Shown in pieces: positions 1 through 8,253 of a stretch of 64,000 bases of DNA. The stretch lies in contig NZ_FNNA01000001.1 in assembly GCF_900106665.1 (NCBI RefSeq), positions 186,001 through 250,000 of the forward strand, read 5' to 3'. The stretch comes from Paracoccus sanguinis (GTDB taxonomy: Bacteria > Pseudomonadota > Alphaproteobacteria > Rhodobacterales > Rhodobacteraceae). Position 1 is the first letter of the stretch. Each line of letters opens with the position of its first letter. Under the pieces are notes generated by a model. That model saw only the letters and a program-made list of their open reading frames with translations. It was not told the origin of the DNA and searched no databases. Both the position numbers and the translations under genes were made by a program.

Positions 1-1
1 G

Positions 2-1189
2 CTTCTGACCGACGAGCCGCTGACGCTGACCAACGCCCCGCGGCTGTCGGACATCCGCACCATGACGGCGCTGCTCGCCTCGCTCGGGGCCGAGGTGGCG
101 AGCCTGCAGGACGGCCAGGTGCTCGCCATGTCGAGCCATGCGCTCACCAGCCACACCGCCGATTACGAGATCGTGCGGAAGATGCGCGCCTCGATCCTCG
201 TCCTCGGCCCGATGCTGGCGCGGGATGGCGAGGCGGTCGTCTCGCTGCCCGGGGGCTGCGCGATCGGGGCGCGGCCGGTGGACCTGCACCTCAAGGCGCT
301 GGCCGCGATGGGGGCAGAGCTCGACCTGCGCGACGGCTATGTGCACGCCAAGGCGCCCGCGGGCGGCCTGCGGGGGGCGGTGGTCGAGTTTCCGCTGGTC
401 TCGGTCGGGGCGACCGAGAACGCGCTGATGGCCGCCACCCTCGCCCGCGGCACGACGGTGCTGAAGAACGCCGCCCGCGAGCCCGAGATCGTCGACCTCG
501 CCCGCTGCCTGCGCCGGATGGGCGCGCGGATCGAGGGCGAGGGCACCGACACGATCACCGTCGAGGGCGTGGACCGGCTGGGCGGCGCCACCCATCCGGT
601 CGTCACCGACCGGATCGAACTGGGCACCTATATGCTTGCCCCGGCGATCTGCGGCGGCGAGGTCACCTGCCTCGGCGGCCGCATCGACCTGGTCGAGAGC
701 TTCTGCGAGAAGCTGGACGAGGCCGGGATCGCCGTCACCGAATCCGAGCGCGGACTGACCGTCAGCCGCAAGAACGGCCGGGTGCGGGCGGTCAACGTGC
801 GCACCGAGCCGTTCCCCGGCTTCCCGACCGACCTGCAGGCGCAGATGATGGCGCTGCTCTGCACCGCGGACGGGGTCAGCGACCTGGAAGAGACGATCTT
901 CGAGAACCGTTTCATGCACGCGCCCGAACTGACCCGGATGGGGGCGCGGATCGACGTGCACGGCGGCCATGCCCGCGTGACCGGCGTCGACCGGCTCAAG
1001 GGCGCGCCGGTGATGGCCACCGACCTGCGGGCCTCGGTCAGCCTGATCCTCGCCGGGCTCGCGGCCGAGGGCGAGACGGTGGTGAGCCGCGTCTATCACC
1101 TCGACCGCGGCTACGAGAAGGTCGTGCGCAAGCTGCGCGGCGTCGGCGCCGACATCGAGCGCATCAAGGAGGCACCCGCGCATGAGTGA
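2..1189 (+). CDS. murA: UDP-N-acetylglucosamine 1-carboxyvinyltransferase MurA (5' truncated)
   Basis: Transfers enolpyruvate from PEP to UDP-GlcNAc, the first committed step of peptidoglycan synthesis in the cytoplasm. The reading frame is open from base 2 and starts mid-protein with [18 protein letters not shown], a typical internal MurA stretch, so the true start lies left of the window. The catalytic-loop cysteine is visible in [20 protein letters not shown]. The C-terminal half has the repeated EPSP-synthase-type fold signature, including [16 protein letters not shown]. The stop overlaps the next start by 8 bases, so the DUF2948 gene is probably translationally coupled. The identification is secure; only the N-terminus is missing. 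Confidence 0.97.
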   Translation, partial: LLTDEPLTLTNAPRLSDIRTMTALLASLGAEVASLQDGQVLAMSSHALTSHTADYEIVRKMRASILVLGPMLARDGEAVVSLPGGCAIGARPVDLHLKALAAMGAELDLRDGYVHAKAPAGGLRGAVVEFPLVSVGATENALMAATLARGTTVLKNAAREPEIVDLARCLRRMGARIEGEGTDTITVEGVDRLGGATHPVVTDRIELGTYMLAPAICGGEVTCLGGRIDLVESFCEKLDEAGIAVTESERGLTVSRKNGRVRAVNVRTEPFPGFPTDLQAQMMALLCTADGVSDLEETIFENRFMHAPELTRMGARIDVHGGHARVTGVDRLKGAPVMATDLRASVSLILAGLAAEGETVVSRVYHLDRGYEKVVRKLRGVGADIERIKEAPAHE

Positions 1190-1700
1190 CCCCGTTCCGA
1201 ACGGCGATGCCCGCAGCATGGGCCGCGACGCGAGCTTCGCGGACGCCGATCCCGACCGTCCGCTGGCGATCCGGGCCGAGGATGCCGAGGATCTCGCGGT
1301 GCTCGCGGCGCTTGCGCAGGATTCGGTGCTGACCGTCGCGGACGCGGTGTGGGACCGCCAGAGCCGGCATTTCGCCCTGCTGCTGAGCCGCTTCCGGTGG
1401 GAGGACGCGGACGCCGCCGAGGCCGAGGGCCGCCCGTTCGAGCGGGTGCGCACGATCCTCGCCATCGGCGACGTGACCGCGGTGCGCCACGACGGGATCG
1501 ACCGCTCGGACCCGGGGCTGGTGCTGTCGCTCCTGGACCTCGAATGGCGGCCGGGCGAGGACGGGACCGGCACGCTCATCCTGCAGTTCGCGGGCGACGG
1601 CGCGGTGGCCGTGGATGTCGAGGCGATGTGCGTCGATCTGCGCGACGTGGCCCGCCCGCACCGGGCGCAGGCGGCCGCGCGGCCGCAGCACGGTGATTGA
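1182..1700 (+). CDS. DUF2948 family protein
   Basis: A 172-residue acidic protein of unknown function that belongs to DUF2948, a family usually found directly after murA in Rhodobacteraceae. The body carries the recognisable stretches [19 protein letters not shown] and [18 protein letters not shown]. There is no signal peptide or membrane segment. It starts inside the end of murA (8-base overlap) and its own end overlaps the following GTG start by 8 bases, so it lies in a coupled string. The first 30 residues are low-complexity and could be removed by a later start. Family assignment rests on sequence resemblance and synteny; the function is not known. Confidence 0.85.
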   Translation: MSDPVPNGDARSMGRDASFADADPDRPLAIRAEDAEDLAVLAALAQDSVLTVADAVWDRQSRHFALLLSRFRWEDADAAEAEGRPFERVRTILAIGDVTAVRHDGIDRSDPGLVLSLLDLEWRPGEDGTGTLILQFAGDGAVAVDVEAMCVDLRDVARPHRAQAAARPQHGD

Positions 1701-2259
1701 CGCGATCCGCGGCCGCCTGTGGCGGCCGCGCGCGCCGGTCCTGTGGCAGCTCACCCCGGACCGCGCGGCCGAGTGGCGGGCGATCCGCGCCGCCGCGCTG
1801 CGGGATGCGCCGCTCGCCTTCGCCCTCGGCGCAGGCGACGCCGAGACCGACGACAGCGCCGACCCGCTGATTGAGGCGCGGGCGCATCTCGCGGCGGTCG
1901 AGGTCTGGGCCGCGGGCCCGCGCGAGGGTCAAGCCAAGGCGATCGCCGGCTGGCAGCCGGGCTGGACGCCGGGCACCGAGGACATGGGCTGGATCACCGG
2001 GGTCTTCACCGCCCCCGAAGCGCGCGGCCGGGGGCTGACGGCGCTGACGCTGGGCCGGATCGCCGAGCGCGCGGCGGCGGCCGGGTTCCGGCGGCTCGGG
2101 CTGCGGGTCGGCAGCGGCAATGACGCCGCCCGGCGCTGCTATCTGCGTGCGGGGTTCCAGCCGGTCGGCGCGCCGTTCCTGAACGAGCGCGGCCTGCCCG
2201 AGATCGAGATGCACCGCCCGTTGCCAGCCCCCGCCGCCTCTGCCCGCCGGAGCGCTTGA
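1693..2259 (+). CDS. GNAT-family N-acetyltransferase
   Basis: A 188-residue acetyltransferase expected to use acetyl-CoA. Its C-terminal half has the GNAT acetyl-CoA motif (GVFTAPEARGRGLTALTL, with RGRG as the Q/RxxGxG/A loop) and the usual final segment NDAARRCYLRAGFQPVG. The substrate cannot be read from sequence. I chose the GTG at 1693 because it overlaps the preceding stop by 8 bases, as the preceding gene does to murA. An ATG at 1615 is in frame but would bury 26 codons in the upstream gene. In related genomes hisD normally follows DUF2948 directly, so this gene looks inserted into a conserved string. Confidence 0.8.
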   Translation: MIDAIRGRLWRPRAPVLWQLTPDRAAEWRAIRAAALRDAPLAFALGAGDAETDDSADPLIEARAHLAAVEVWAAGPREGQAKAIAGWQPGWTPGTEDMGWITGVFTAPEARGRGLTALTLGRIAERAAAAGFRRLGLRVGSGNDAARRCYLRAGFQPVGAPFLNERGLPEIEMHRPLPAPAASARRSA

Positions 2260-2338
2260 GGCCCCCGGCGCCAGCCGCTAACAGCAGCCTGAACCCGGCC
2301 CCGCCGCCCCCGGCGGCCCCTCCGGCGAGGAGATCACC

Positions 2339-3640
2339 ATGCCCGTCACGCTCAACACCTCGGACCCGGATTTCGAGACCGGCTTTGCCGCCATGCTCGC
2401 CGCCAAGCGCGAGGATGCCGCGGACGTGGGCGACGCGGTGGCGGCGATCATCGCCCGGGTCAGGGCCGAGGGCGACGCGGCACTGGTCGAGCTGACCAAC
2501 CGCTTCGACCGCACCGACCTGACCGCCGACCGCCTGCGCCTGACCGAAGGAGAGATCGACGCCGCCTGCGCCGCGGCCGACCCCGAGGACCGCGCGGCGC
2601 TGGAACTCGCCGCCCAGCGCATCCGCGCCTATCACGCACGGCAGATGCCCGAGGATGCGCGCTGGACCGACGAGACCGGCGCCGATCTCGGCTGGCGCTG
2701 GACGCCGGTGTCGGCCGCGGGGCTCTATGTGCCCGGCGGGCAGGCGAGCTATCCCTCGTCGGTGCTGATGAACGCGGTTCCCGCCCGGGTGGCGGGCGTG
2801 CCGCGGCTGGTGGTCTGCGTGCCCGCCCCCGAGGGGGTGCTGAACCCGCTGGTGCTGGCCGCCTGCCGCATCGCCGGGGTGGACGAGGTCTGGCGGGTCG
2901 GCGGCGCGCAGGCGATCGCGGCGATGGCCTATGGCACCCAGACGATGCAGGCGGTGAACAAGATCACCGGGCCGGGCAACGCCTATGTGGCCGCCGCCAA
3001 GCGGCAGGTCTTCGGGCGGGTCGGGATCGACAGCATCGCCGGCCCCTCCGAGGTACTGGTGATCGCCCAGGGCGCGCAGAACCCCGAGTGGCTGGCCCTC
3101 GACCTGCTGGCGCAGGCCGAACACGACGCCGACGCGCAGGCGATCCTGATGACGCCCGACCCGGCGCTGGCGATGGCGGTGGTGGCGGCCGTGCACCGCA
3201 TCCTGCCCACCCTGCCCCGCGCCGCCATCGCTGGCGCAAGCTGGCGCGACCACGGCACGGTGATCGTGACCCGCGACCTGGCCGAGGCCGCCGCGCTGTC
3301 GGACCGGATCGCACCCGAGCATCTCGAGCTGTGCGTCGACGACCCCGAGGCGCTGGCCGCGCAGGTCCGCCACGCCGGCGCGATCTTCCTTGGCGGGTGG
3401 ACGCCCGAGGCGGCGGGCGACTATGTCTCGGGGCCGAACCACGTCCTGCCCACGGCACGCTCGGCGCGGTTCTCGTCGGGGCTGTCGGTGGTGGATTTCC
3501 TCAAGCGCACCACGCTCTCGCGGCTCGATCCGGCCTCGCTCGGGGCCATCGGCCCGGCGGCGGTGCGGCTGGCCGAGGCCGAGGGCCTGGGCGCCCACGC
3601 CCGCTCGGTCGCCGCGCGGCTGGCGCAGGTGAACGGGTGA
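2339..3640 (+). CDS. hisD: Histidinol dehydrogenase
   Basis: Catalyses the last two steps of histidine biosynthesis, the NAD-dependent four-electron oxidation of L-histidinol to L-histidine. The product has 433 residues, normal for the family. Characteristic segments include GLYVPGGQASYPSSVLMN, KITGPGNAYVAAAKR, AGPSEVLVIA and RIAPEHLEL, the last carrying the catalytic Glu-His pair. The ATG is preceded by GGCGAGGAGATC, a good ribosome binding site. Its TGA overlaps the GTG of the next gene (GTGA). It is separated from hisB and hisH by about 1 kb and lies on the opposite strand from them, so the pathway is split into at least two transcription units. Confidence 0.98.
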   Translation: MPVTLNTSDPDFETGFAAMLAAKREDAADVGDAVAAIIARVRAEGDAALVELTNRFDRTDLTADRLRLTEGEIDAACAAADPEDRAALELAAQRIRAYHARQMPEDARWTDETGADLGWRWTPVSAAGLYVPGGQASYPSSVLMNAVPARVAGVPRLVVCVPAPEGVLNPLVLAACRIAGVDEVWRVGGAQAIAAMAYGTQTMQAVNKITGPGNAYVAAAKRQVFGRVGIDSIAGPSEVLVIAQGAQNPEWLALDLLAQAEHDADAQAILMTPDPALAMAVVAAVHRILPTLPRAAIAGASWRDHGTVIVTRDLAEAAALSDRIAPEHLELCVDDPEALAAQVRHAGAIFLGGWTPEAAGDYVSGPNHVLPTARSARFSSGLSVVDFLKRTTLSRLDPASLGAIGPAAVRLAEAEGLGAHARSVAARLAQVNG

Positions 3641-3897
3641 GCGCGACCGAACTCGTGGGCTTTGCCGCGGCGATCCTCGGCACGGTCTGCTGGCTGCCGC
3701 AGGTGGTCAAGACGTGGCGCAGCCGGGCGGTCGACGACCTCTCGTGGGCCACCAACCTGCTCCTGTTCGCCACGGTCACCATGTGGCTGAGTTACGGCTT
3801 GATCAAACGCGACGCGCCGTTGATCCTGTCGAACATCGTGGCGGTGCTCAGCATCGGCGCGATCCTTGTGGCCAAGCTGCGCTGGGGGCGCCGATGA
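3637..3897 (+). CDS. SemiSWEET/PQ-loop membrane protein
   Basis: An 86-residue integral membrane protein with three predicted membrane helices and one PQ-loop motif (CWLPQVVKTWRSRAVDDLS), the size and layout of bacterial SemiSWEET sugar transporters, which work as dimers. The second helix begins WATNLLLFATVTMWLSYG and the third SNIVAVLSIGAILVAKL. The start is the GTG that overlaps the hisD stop, and its own stop overlaps the ATG of the UPF0262 gene (ATGA). It is thus embedded in a coupled string where hisD and UPF0262 are usually adjacent. The substrate is not predictable. Confidence 0.85.
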   Translation: MSATELVGFAAAILGTVCWLPQVVKTWRSRAVDDLSWATNLLLFATVTMWLSYGLIKRDAPLILSNIVAVLSIGAILVAKLRWGRR

Positions 3898-4388
3898 CCG
3901 AGACGCTTGCGAAATCCCGGCTGTTCCGGGTCGAGATCGACGACACCGCCCTGCCCCCCGCCACCCCCGAGATGGAGCAGGAGCGCCGGGTCGCGGTCTT
4001 CGACCTGCTCGAGGACAACTCGATCAGCCTGCCCGCGCGCGGCGAGGGCGCCGCGCCCGAAGGCCCCTATGCGCTGCTGCTCGCGGTGCGCGACCGCCGG
4101 CTGGTCTTCGACCTGCGGGCCGAGGACGAGGCGCCGGTGGCCGAGTTCCACCTGTCGATGGGCCCCTTCCGGCAGGTGGTGAAGGACTACTTCCAGATCT
4201 GCGAAAGCTACTTCGACGCCGTGAAGCGCCTGCCCCCGGCGCAGATCGAGGCGATCGACATGGCCCGCCGCGGCATCCACAACGAGGGCGCGCGGACCCT
4301 GCAAGAACGGCTCGAGGGCAAGGCGAGCGTCGACATCGACACCGCCCGGCGCCTCTTCACCCTGATCTGCGCGCTGATCGCGGATTGA
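3894..4388 (+). CDS. UPF0262 family protein
   Basis: A 164-residue soluble protein of the uncharacterised UPF0262 family of alphaproteobacteria. The C-terminal half is the conserved part, with QVVKDYFQICESYFDAVK, IDMARRGIHNEGA and DIDTARRLFTLICAL. It starts on the ATG of an ATGA overlap with the SemiSWEET gene and is followed closely by the low-molecular-weight phosphatase gene, its usual neighbour in Rhodobacteraceae. No catalytic motif is evident and the function is unknown. Family recognition is strong. Confidence 0.92.
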   Translation: MTETLAKSRLFRVEIDDTALPPATPEMEQERRVAVFDLLEDNSISLPARGEGAAPEGPYALLLAVRDRRLVFDLRAEDEAPVAEFHLSMGPFRQVVKDYFQICESYFDAVKRLPPAQIEAIDMARRGIHNEGARTLQERLEGKASVDIDTARRLFTLICALIAD

Positions 4389-4393
4389 CCCGG

Positions 4394-4915
4394 GTGGGTG
4401 TGCCGGCCGATCCTGCTGCCTCGGCCGCGGCCGCCCCCGCGGGCCTCGCCGCGGAGGTGCGGTTCCCGGCCTCGGTGCTCTTCTGCTGCGATCACAACGC
4501 CATCCGCTCGCCCATGGCCGAGGGGATGATGAAGAAGTTCTACGGCCGCCGCGCCTATGTGCAGTCGGCGGGCGTCCACAACGACATGGAGATCGACGGC
4601 TTCGCCATCGCGGTCTGCCAGGAGATCGGCGTCGAGCTCTCGCGTCACCGCACCCGCAGCTTTGAGGAGATGCGCGACTGGGGCGACGATCTGGGTCAGT
4701 TCGACCTGATCGTGGCGCTGACCCCGGCCAGCCAGCGGCAAGCGCTCGAGCTGACGCGCAGCTATCACCTCGACGTGGAATACTGGCCGATCATGGACCC
4801 GACCGGGATGGCCGAAAGCCGCGAGGCGCGGCTGGGCGTCTATCGGCAGGTCCGCGACCATATCCGCAGCCGGATGCTGGCGCGCTTCGGCCCGGCGCTC
4901 GACCCAGAGCCCTGA
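4394..4915 (+). CDS. Low-molecular-weight protein-tyrosine-phosphatase family protein
   Basis: A protein of about 173 residues with the phosphate-binding loop CX5R (CDHNAIRSPMAEG) near residue 30 and a later Asp-Pro (IMDPTG), the general-acid position of low-molecular-weight tyrosine phosphatases and arsenate reductases. The substrate could be a phosphoprotein or arsenate; the sequence does not decide. The start is uncertain: GTG 4394 is used here, but TTG 4385 (overlapping the upstream stop) and GTG 4400 are in frame. It ends the plus-strand string and converges on hisH, with 30 bases between the stops. The infA gene commonly found next in relatives is absent. Confidence 0.85.
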   Translation: MGVPADPAASAAAAPAGLAAEVRFPASVLFCCDHNAIRSPMAEGMMKKFYGRRAYVQSAGVHNDMEIDGFAIAVCQEIGVELSRHRTRSFEEMRDWGDDLGQFDLIVALTPASQRQALELTRSYHLDVEYWPIMDPTGMAESREARLGVYRQVRDHIRSRMLARFGPALDPEP

Positions 4916-4945
4916 ACACCGAGCCCTGATCGGGCCGGAGGTCCG

Positions 4946-5581
4946 TCAGGGCCGCCAGTCGAGGAAATTGCCCAGCATCGCCAGCCCCAGCCGCTGCGAC
5001 TTCTCGGGGTGGAACTGCAACCCCACGATGTTGTCGCGCGCGACGATCGCCGTGACCGGCCCGCCGTAATCGACGCTCGCCACGAGGTCGGCGGGGTCCG
5101 CCACCCGGAACTGCCAGCTGTGGACGAAATAGGCGTGCCCGCCCGCCGGGATGCCGGCGAGGATCGGGTGCGGTCGCGCGACCTCAAGGTCGTTCCATCC
5201 CATGTGCGGCACCTTGAGCGCCGGGTCGGCCGGCGTGATCCGCTCGACCCGGCCGCCGATCCACCCGAAGCCGGGGGTCGGTCGGTACTCCAGCCCCTCG
5301 TCGGCCAGCATCTGCATCCCCACGCAGATGCCGAGGAACGGGACGCCCCGCCCCATGACCGCCTCGGTCAGCGCCTCGAGCATCCCCGGTACCGCGTCGA
5401 AGGCCGCCCGGCAGGCCGGGAAGGCCCCGTCGCCCGGCAGCACGATGCGGTCGGCCGCCGCCACCACCGCGGGGTCCGAGGTCACCGTGACGTCCGCGCC
5501 CCGGTCGCGGCCGGCCAGCGCCACGGCCTTTTCGGCCGAGTGCAGGTTGCCGCTGTCATAGTCGATGATGGCGACGCGCAT
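4946..5581 (-). CDS. hisH: Imidazole glycerol phosphate synthase, glutaminase subunit HisH
   Basis: Class I glutamine amidotransferase that supplies ammonia to HisF for making imidazole glycerol phosphate and AICAR. The product has 211 residues. The nucleophile elbow is GICVGMQM, the oxyanion region LPGDGAF, and the catalytic His-Glu are in LQFHPEKS. It starts 5 bases after the end of hisB on the same strand, so the two form an operon. The partner genes hisF and hisA do not follow as they often do; the next gene downstream converges. Confidence 0.97.
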   Translation of the reverse strand: MRVAIIDYDSGNLHSAEKAVALAGRDRGADVTVTSDPAVVAAADRIVLPGDGAFPACRAAFDAVPGMLEALTEAVMGRGVPFLGICVGMQMLADEGLEYRPTPGFGWIGGRVERITPADPALKVPHMGWNDLEVARPHPILAGIPAGGHAYFVHSWQFRVADPADLVASVDYGGPVTAIVARDNIVGLQFHPEKSQRLGLAMLGNFLDWRP

Positions 5582-5586
5582 CGGAC

Positions 5587-6192
5587 CTACAACGCGCCCT
5601 TGGTCGAGGGCAGCGCGTCGCCCAGCCGCGGATCGGGCTCGACCGCCTCGCGCAGCGCCCGCGCCACGGCCTTGAAGGCCGCCTCGGCGATGTGGTGGGC
5701 ATTCAGCCCGTGCAGCAGGTCGACGTGCAGCGTCATGCCGGCGTGGGTCGAGAGCGCCTGGAAGAACTCGCGCACCAGCTCGGTGTCGAAGGTGCCGATC
5801 TTGTCGGCCGGAAACGGCAGGTTCCAGACGAGGTAGGGCCGCCCCGACAGGTCGAGCGCGGCGCGCACCAGCGTGTCGTCCATGGCGAGGTGAAAGCTGC
5901 CGTAGCGGCGGATGCCGCGCTTCTCTCCCAGCGCCTCGCGCAGGGCCTGGCCCAGCGCGATGCCGCAATCCTCGACCGAGTGGTGGTCGTCGATGTGCCG
6001 GTCGCCGTCGCAGTTGAGCGTGATGTCGATCAGCGCGTGGCGGGCCAGCTGGTCGATCATGTGGTCGAAGAAGCCGATGCCCGTGACGCTCTCGGACCGG
6101 CCGGTGCCGTCGAGATCGACGCGGACCTCGATCCGGGTTTCGTTGGTCTCGCGGGTGACGGTGGCGGTCCGGGGGGCGCGGCGCGGGTCCAT
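5587..6192 (-). CDS. hisB: Imidazoleglycerol-phosphate dehydratase
   Basis: Manganese-dependent dehydratase of histidine biosynthesis. The 201-residue product is the monofunctional form without the phosphatase domain found in enterobacteria. Metal-binding repeats are visible as [13 protein letters not shown] and [17 protein letters not shown] in the first half and [14 protein letters not shown] near the end. It lies directly upstream of hisH. The start is the ATG followed by [15 protein letters not shown]; upstream there is only a short spacer before the glycosyltransferase-like gene. Confidence 0.97.
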   Translation of the reverse strand: MDPRRAPRTATVTRETNETRIEVRVDLDGTGRSESVTGIGFFDHMIDQLARHALIDITLNCDGDRHIDDHHSVEDCGIALGQALREALGEKRGIRRYGSFHLAMDDTLVRAALDLSGRPYLVWNLPFPADKIGTFDTELVREFFQALSTHAGMTLHVDLLHGLNAHHIAEAAFKAVARALREAVEPDPRLGDALPSTKGAL

Positions 6193-6257
6193 GGCGGTGT
6201 TTCCTCGGCTGACGGTCGGTCCATGGTGAACGGGGCGGGCTTAGCCCATCCGCGCGA

Positions 6258-6300
6258 TCGGGCGCAATGCGGTCGCGCGCGGGGCACTCGGGCGCAATGC
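6258..6300. repeat. 13-bp direct repeat pair between hisB and the glycosyltransferase-like gene
   Basis: TCGGGCGCAATGC occurs perfectly at 6258-6270 and again at 6288-6300, a 30-base period. A degenerate third copy seems to follow (ATTGGGGCGCGCGGG). The repeats occupy most of the 137-base spacer. They could be a protein-binding array or simple local duplication; no function is asserted. Confidence 0.5.
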
Positions 6301-6329
6301 ATTGGGGCGCGCGGGCGCCAGCGCGCAGG

Positions 6330-7613
6330 TCAGGCGAGCCACAGCCCCTCGGCGCGCAGGCGCTTGCGGATCGCGCGCTCGGGCGGCAGCGGGCGCGCGC
6401 CCGCGAACATCGGGCGGATGCGGCTGCGGCCGAGGCCGGCGCGGATCAGGCGCTCGCCCGCCTCCCACCCGTCGATGAGGGGGGCGATCTCGGGCAAGGC
6501 GGCGAGCGCCTCGATCTCGGCCACGGCGCGGTCCGATTCGCGGGCGTAGAGCAAAGGCAGGCGGCGCCAGTGGCAGGTCACGTCGCCGTCCACCCCCGCC
6601 AGTTCCGGCCCCGGGCGGCCGCCGCCGAGGCTGTGGATCACCAGCGGCAGCACGATCTGGTCGAGCCACGGGTCGAGCGACTGGCAGGCCAGCGCCTCGC
6701 CCGGATCGTCGCGCACCGCCACCGCCCAGTCGCGGAAGCGCTGGCCGAACAGCGCGGGGTCGGCCCCGAAGAACCAGCCCGCGTTGAAGTAGAGGAACCG
6801 CTCCCAATGCTCGTCGGGCTGGGTGCGGTCGAGCGTGGGGGCGATGTCGAGCCCGAAGCGGTCGTAGAGCGAGGCCCAGATGTCGTGATGGCCCGGCCCG
6901 TAGAGCGGCGGGCTGGGCCACGTCCCGGTGCGGCGCATCGAGGCCGCGGGGCGGGCGAAGTCGAAGGGCACCGCGCCGAGGTCGCCGAGGATCAGCGTGT
7001 CGCTGTCGAGGAACAGGAACGGCCGTCCCGGCTCGAGCACGCCCAGCGCCTCGATCTTGTTGCCGTGCGGGTAGCTGGCGCCGAAGTCGCGGGCGACGAG
7101 CGGCCGGATCTCGGCGCCAAAGCCGGTGAGGGCGCCGCGGGCGGGGTCGCTCATGCGGGTGGCGCGGCCCGCCCACGCGGCCTCGGGCTGCGGCTCGGCG
7201 ACGATCAGGCGGCCGGGGAAGCCCGGCGCATTGCGGCGCAGGCTGGCGGCGAGCAGCGCGGCCTGCCGGTCGATGCCGCCGGCCTGGGCGACGATGAGGA
7301 TGTCGAAGGGGGTTGGGCGGGGGCGCTCTTCCGTGGGTCGGGGTGCCGTGCGGGCGGATGCGCGGGCCGGGGGCGTGGCGCTCGCGGGCGATCCGGCGTC
7401 TGCGGCGGGTTCGGCCTGCGGGGCGTTGCGCTCAGACGCCTTGGCCTGCGCGGCGGTGCGGAGCGCGTGGCGTTCGGCCTGACGCTGGGCCTTGTGTGCG
7501 GCCCGCTCGGCCTGCCGCGCTGCCCGGCGCGCGGCGCGCTCGGCCTCGGCGGCGGCCTTCCGGTCGGGGTTGGGCCGGGCGGTACGGTCGGGATCGTCGC
7601 TGCGGTTGGTCAT
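6330..7613 (-). CDS. Putative glycosyltransferase-like protein with DxD motif
   Basis: A 427-residue protein. The first 110 residues are Ala/Arg-rich low complexity (AERAARRAARQAERAAHKAQ) and probably disordered or coiled. The rest resembles nucleotide-sugar-dependent transferases: FDILIVAQAGGIDRQAALLA, then FLFLDSDTLILGDL with the metal-binding DSD, then RFLYFNAGWFFGADPALF. That is the order seen in GT8/GT-A type enzymes. The acceptor and sugar are unknown. The start used is ATG 7613; an in-frame GTG at 7634 with GGTGG upstream would add seven residues. It lies between hisB and tRNA-Tyr with no obvious functional partner. Confidence 0.65.
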   Translation of the reverse strand: MTNRSDDPDRTARPNPDRKAAAEAERAARRAARQAERAAHKAQRQAERHALRTAAQAKASERNAPQAEPAADAGSPASATPPARASARTAPRPTEERPRPTPFDILIVAQAGGIDRQAALLAASLRRNAPGFPGRLIVAEPQPEAAWAGRATRMSDPARGALTGFGAEIRPLVARDFGASYPHGNKIEALGVLEPGRPFLFLDSDTLILGDLGAVPFDFARPAASMRRTGTWPSPPLYGPGHHDIWASLYDRFGLDIAPTLDRTQPDEHWERFLYFNAGWFFGADPALFGQRFRDWAVAVRDDPGEALACQSLDPWLDQIVLPLVIHSLGGGRPGPELAGVDGDVTCHWRRLPLLYARESDRAVAEIEALAALPEIAPLIDGWEAGERLIRAGLGRSRIRPMFAGARPLPPERAIRKRLRAEGLWLA

Positions 7614-7685
7614 GGCAAGCCCGTGGCGCGGCACCGTCCACCGGTCAAGCCGGATCGGTGCGGGATGAGACCACCAGGGGGAGGA

Positions 7686-7769
7686 TGGTGGGCGACCCTG
7701 GAATCGAACCAGGCATGGGTCTCCCCGGCGGAGTTACAGTCCGCTGCCGCACCTTGCAGCACGTCGCCC
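7686..7769 (-). tRNA. tRNA-Tyr(GTA)
   Basis: The minus strand folds as a class II tRNA with acceptor GGGCGAC/GTCGCCC, anticodon arm GCGGA-CTGTAAC-TCCGC with anticodon GTA, a long variable arm, T-arm CTGG-TTCGATT-CCAG, and an encoded ACCA end. Length is 84 bases including CCA. Confidence 0.97.
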
Positions 7770-7780
7770 GACGCCGGGGG

Positions 7781-7809
7781 TGATTAGCCGCGGGGCTTCG
7801 GGTGGTCAA
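7781..7809 (-). promoter_or_regulatory. Probable sigma-70 promoter of tRNA-Tyr
   Basis: Read on the minus strand, TTGACC (7809-7804) and TAATCA (7786-7781) are separated by exactly 17 bases. The -10 lies about 12 bases upstream of the tRNA 5' end. Placement, spacing and match to consensus support a promoter. Confidence 0.6.
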
Positions 7810-8253
7810 GCGGTTTTGCGGCGGTGGTTGGAGCGTGGTGTGGCCTCACGTCCTCGAGCGGCGCCGCGGGGGCTGGCGGCGTTGTTGGGTGTCCCGTTTG
7901 GCGAGGGTCCAAACCCGACGGCGCGACCGGATGCGGAGGGTGGCTGCACCCGAGAAAATCCGTCCTGAGCGCATGGAGGACTTGAGACCGGGGCATCCAG
8001 AAGAACGGCGAACGAGAGGGTGGAAAGCCGGAGAGCCTGCGAACGAGCGAGCCGGTGCAATGGAGAGAGGGAGAGATGGAGCGATGAAGGGTTAGACAGC
8101 CACACAGCCCGAGACCCAAAGGGCCACAGAGCCAGCGATCAATCCCCCCGACCCCGCCCGACCTCCCGCACCGGCGCCACAAACACCACCGTTCACCCCT
8201 GCCCCTTGCGCCGCACCCCCGCGCGGGTGATCACGGGGCGGACAGGAGAGCCC
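7810..8253. other. Non-coding spacer with purine-rich segment
   Basis: Apart from the tRNA promoter at its left edge I see no supported gene here. Bases about 7960-8100 are purine-rich on the plus strand (for example GGAGAGAGGGAGAGATGGAG), unlike the flanking C-rich sequence. A frame open from 8020 runs into rlmB, but its residues resemble no family and the rlmB start at 8254 has its own ribosome binding site. Confidence 0.5.

Noticed and set aside
2006..3598. A 530-codon minus-strand frame opposite hisD
   Set aside because: Antisense shadow with repetitive Arg/Gly/His composition.
8020..8253. N-terminal extension of RlmB
   Set aside because: Open frame without family resemblance; the ATG at 8254 has a ribosome binding site and gives the normal protein length.
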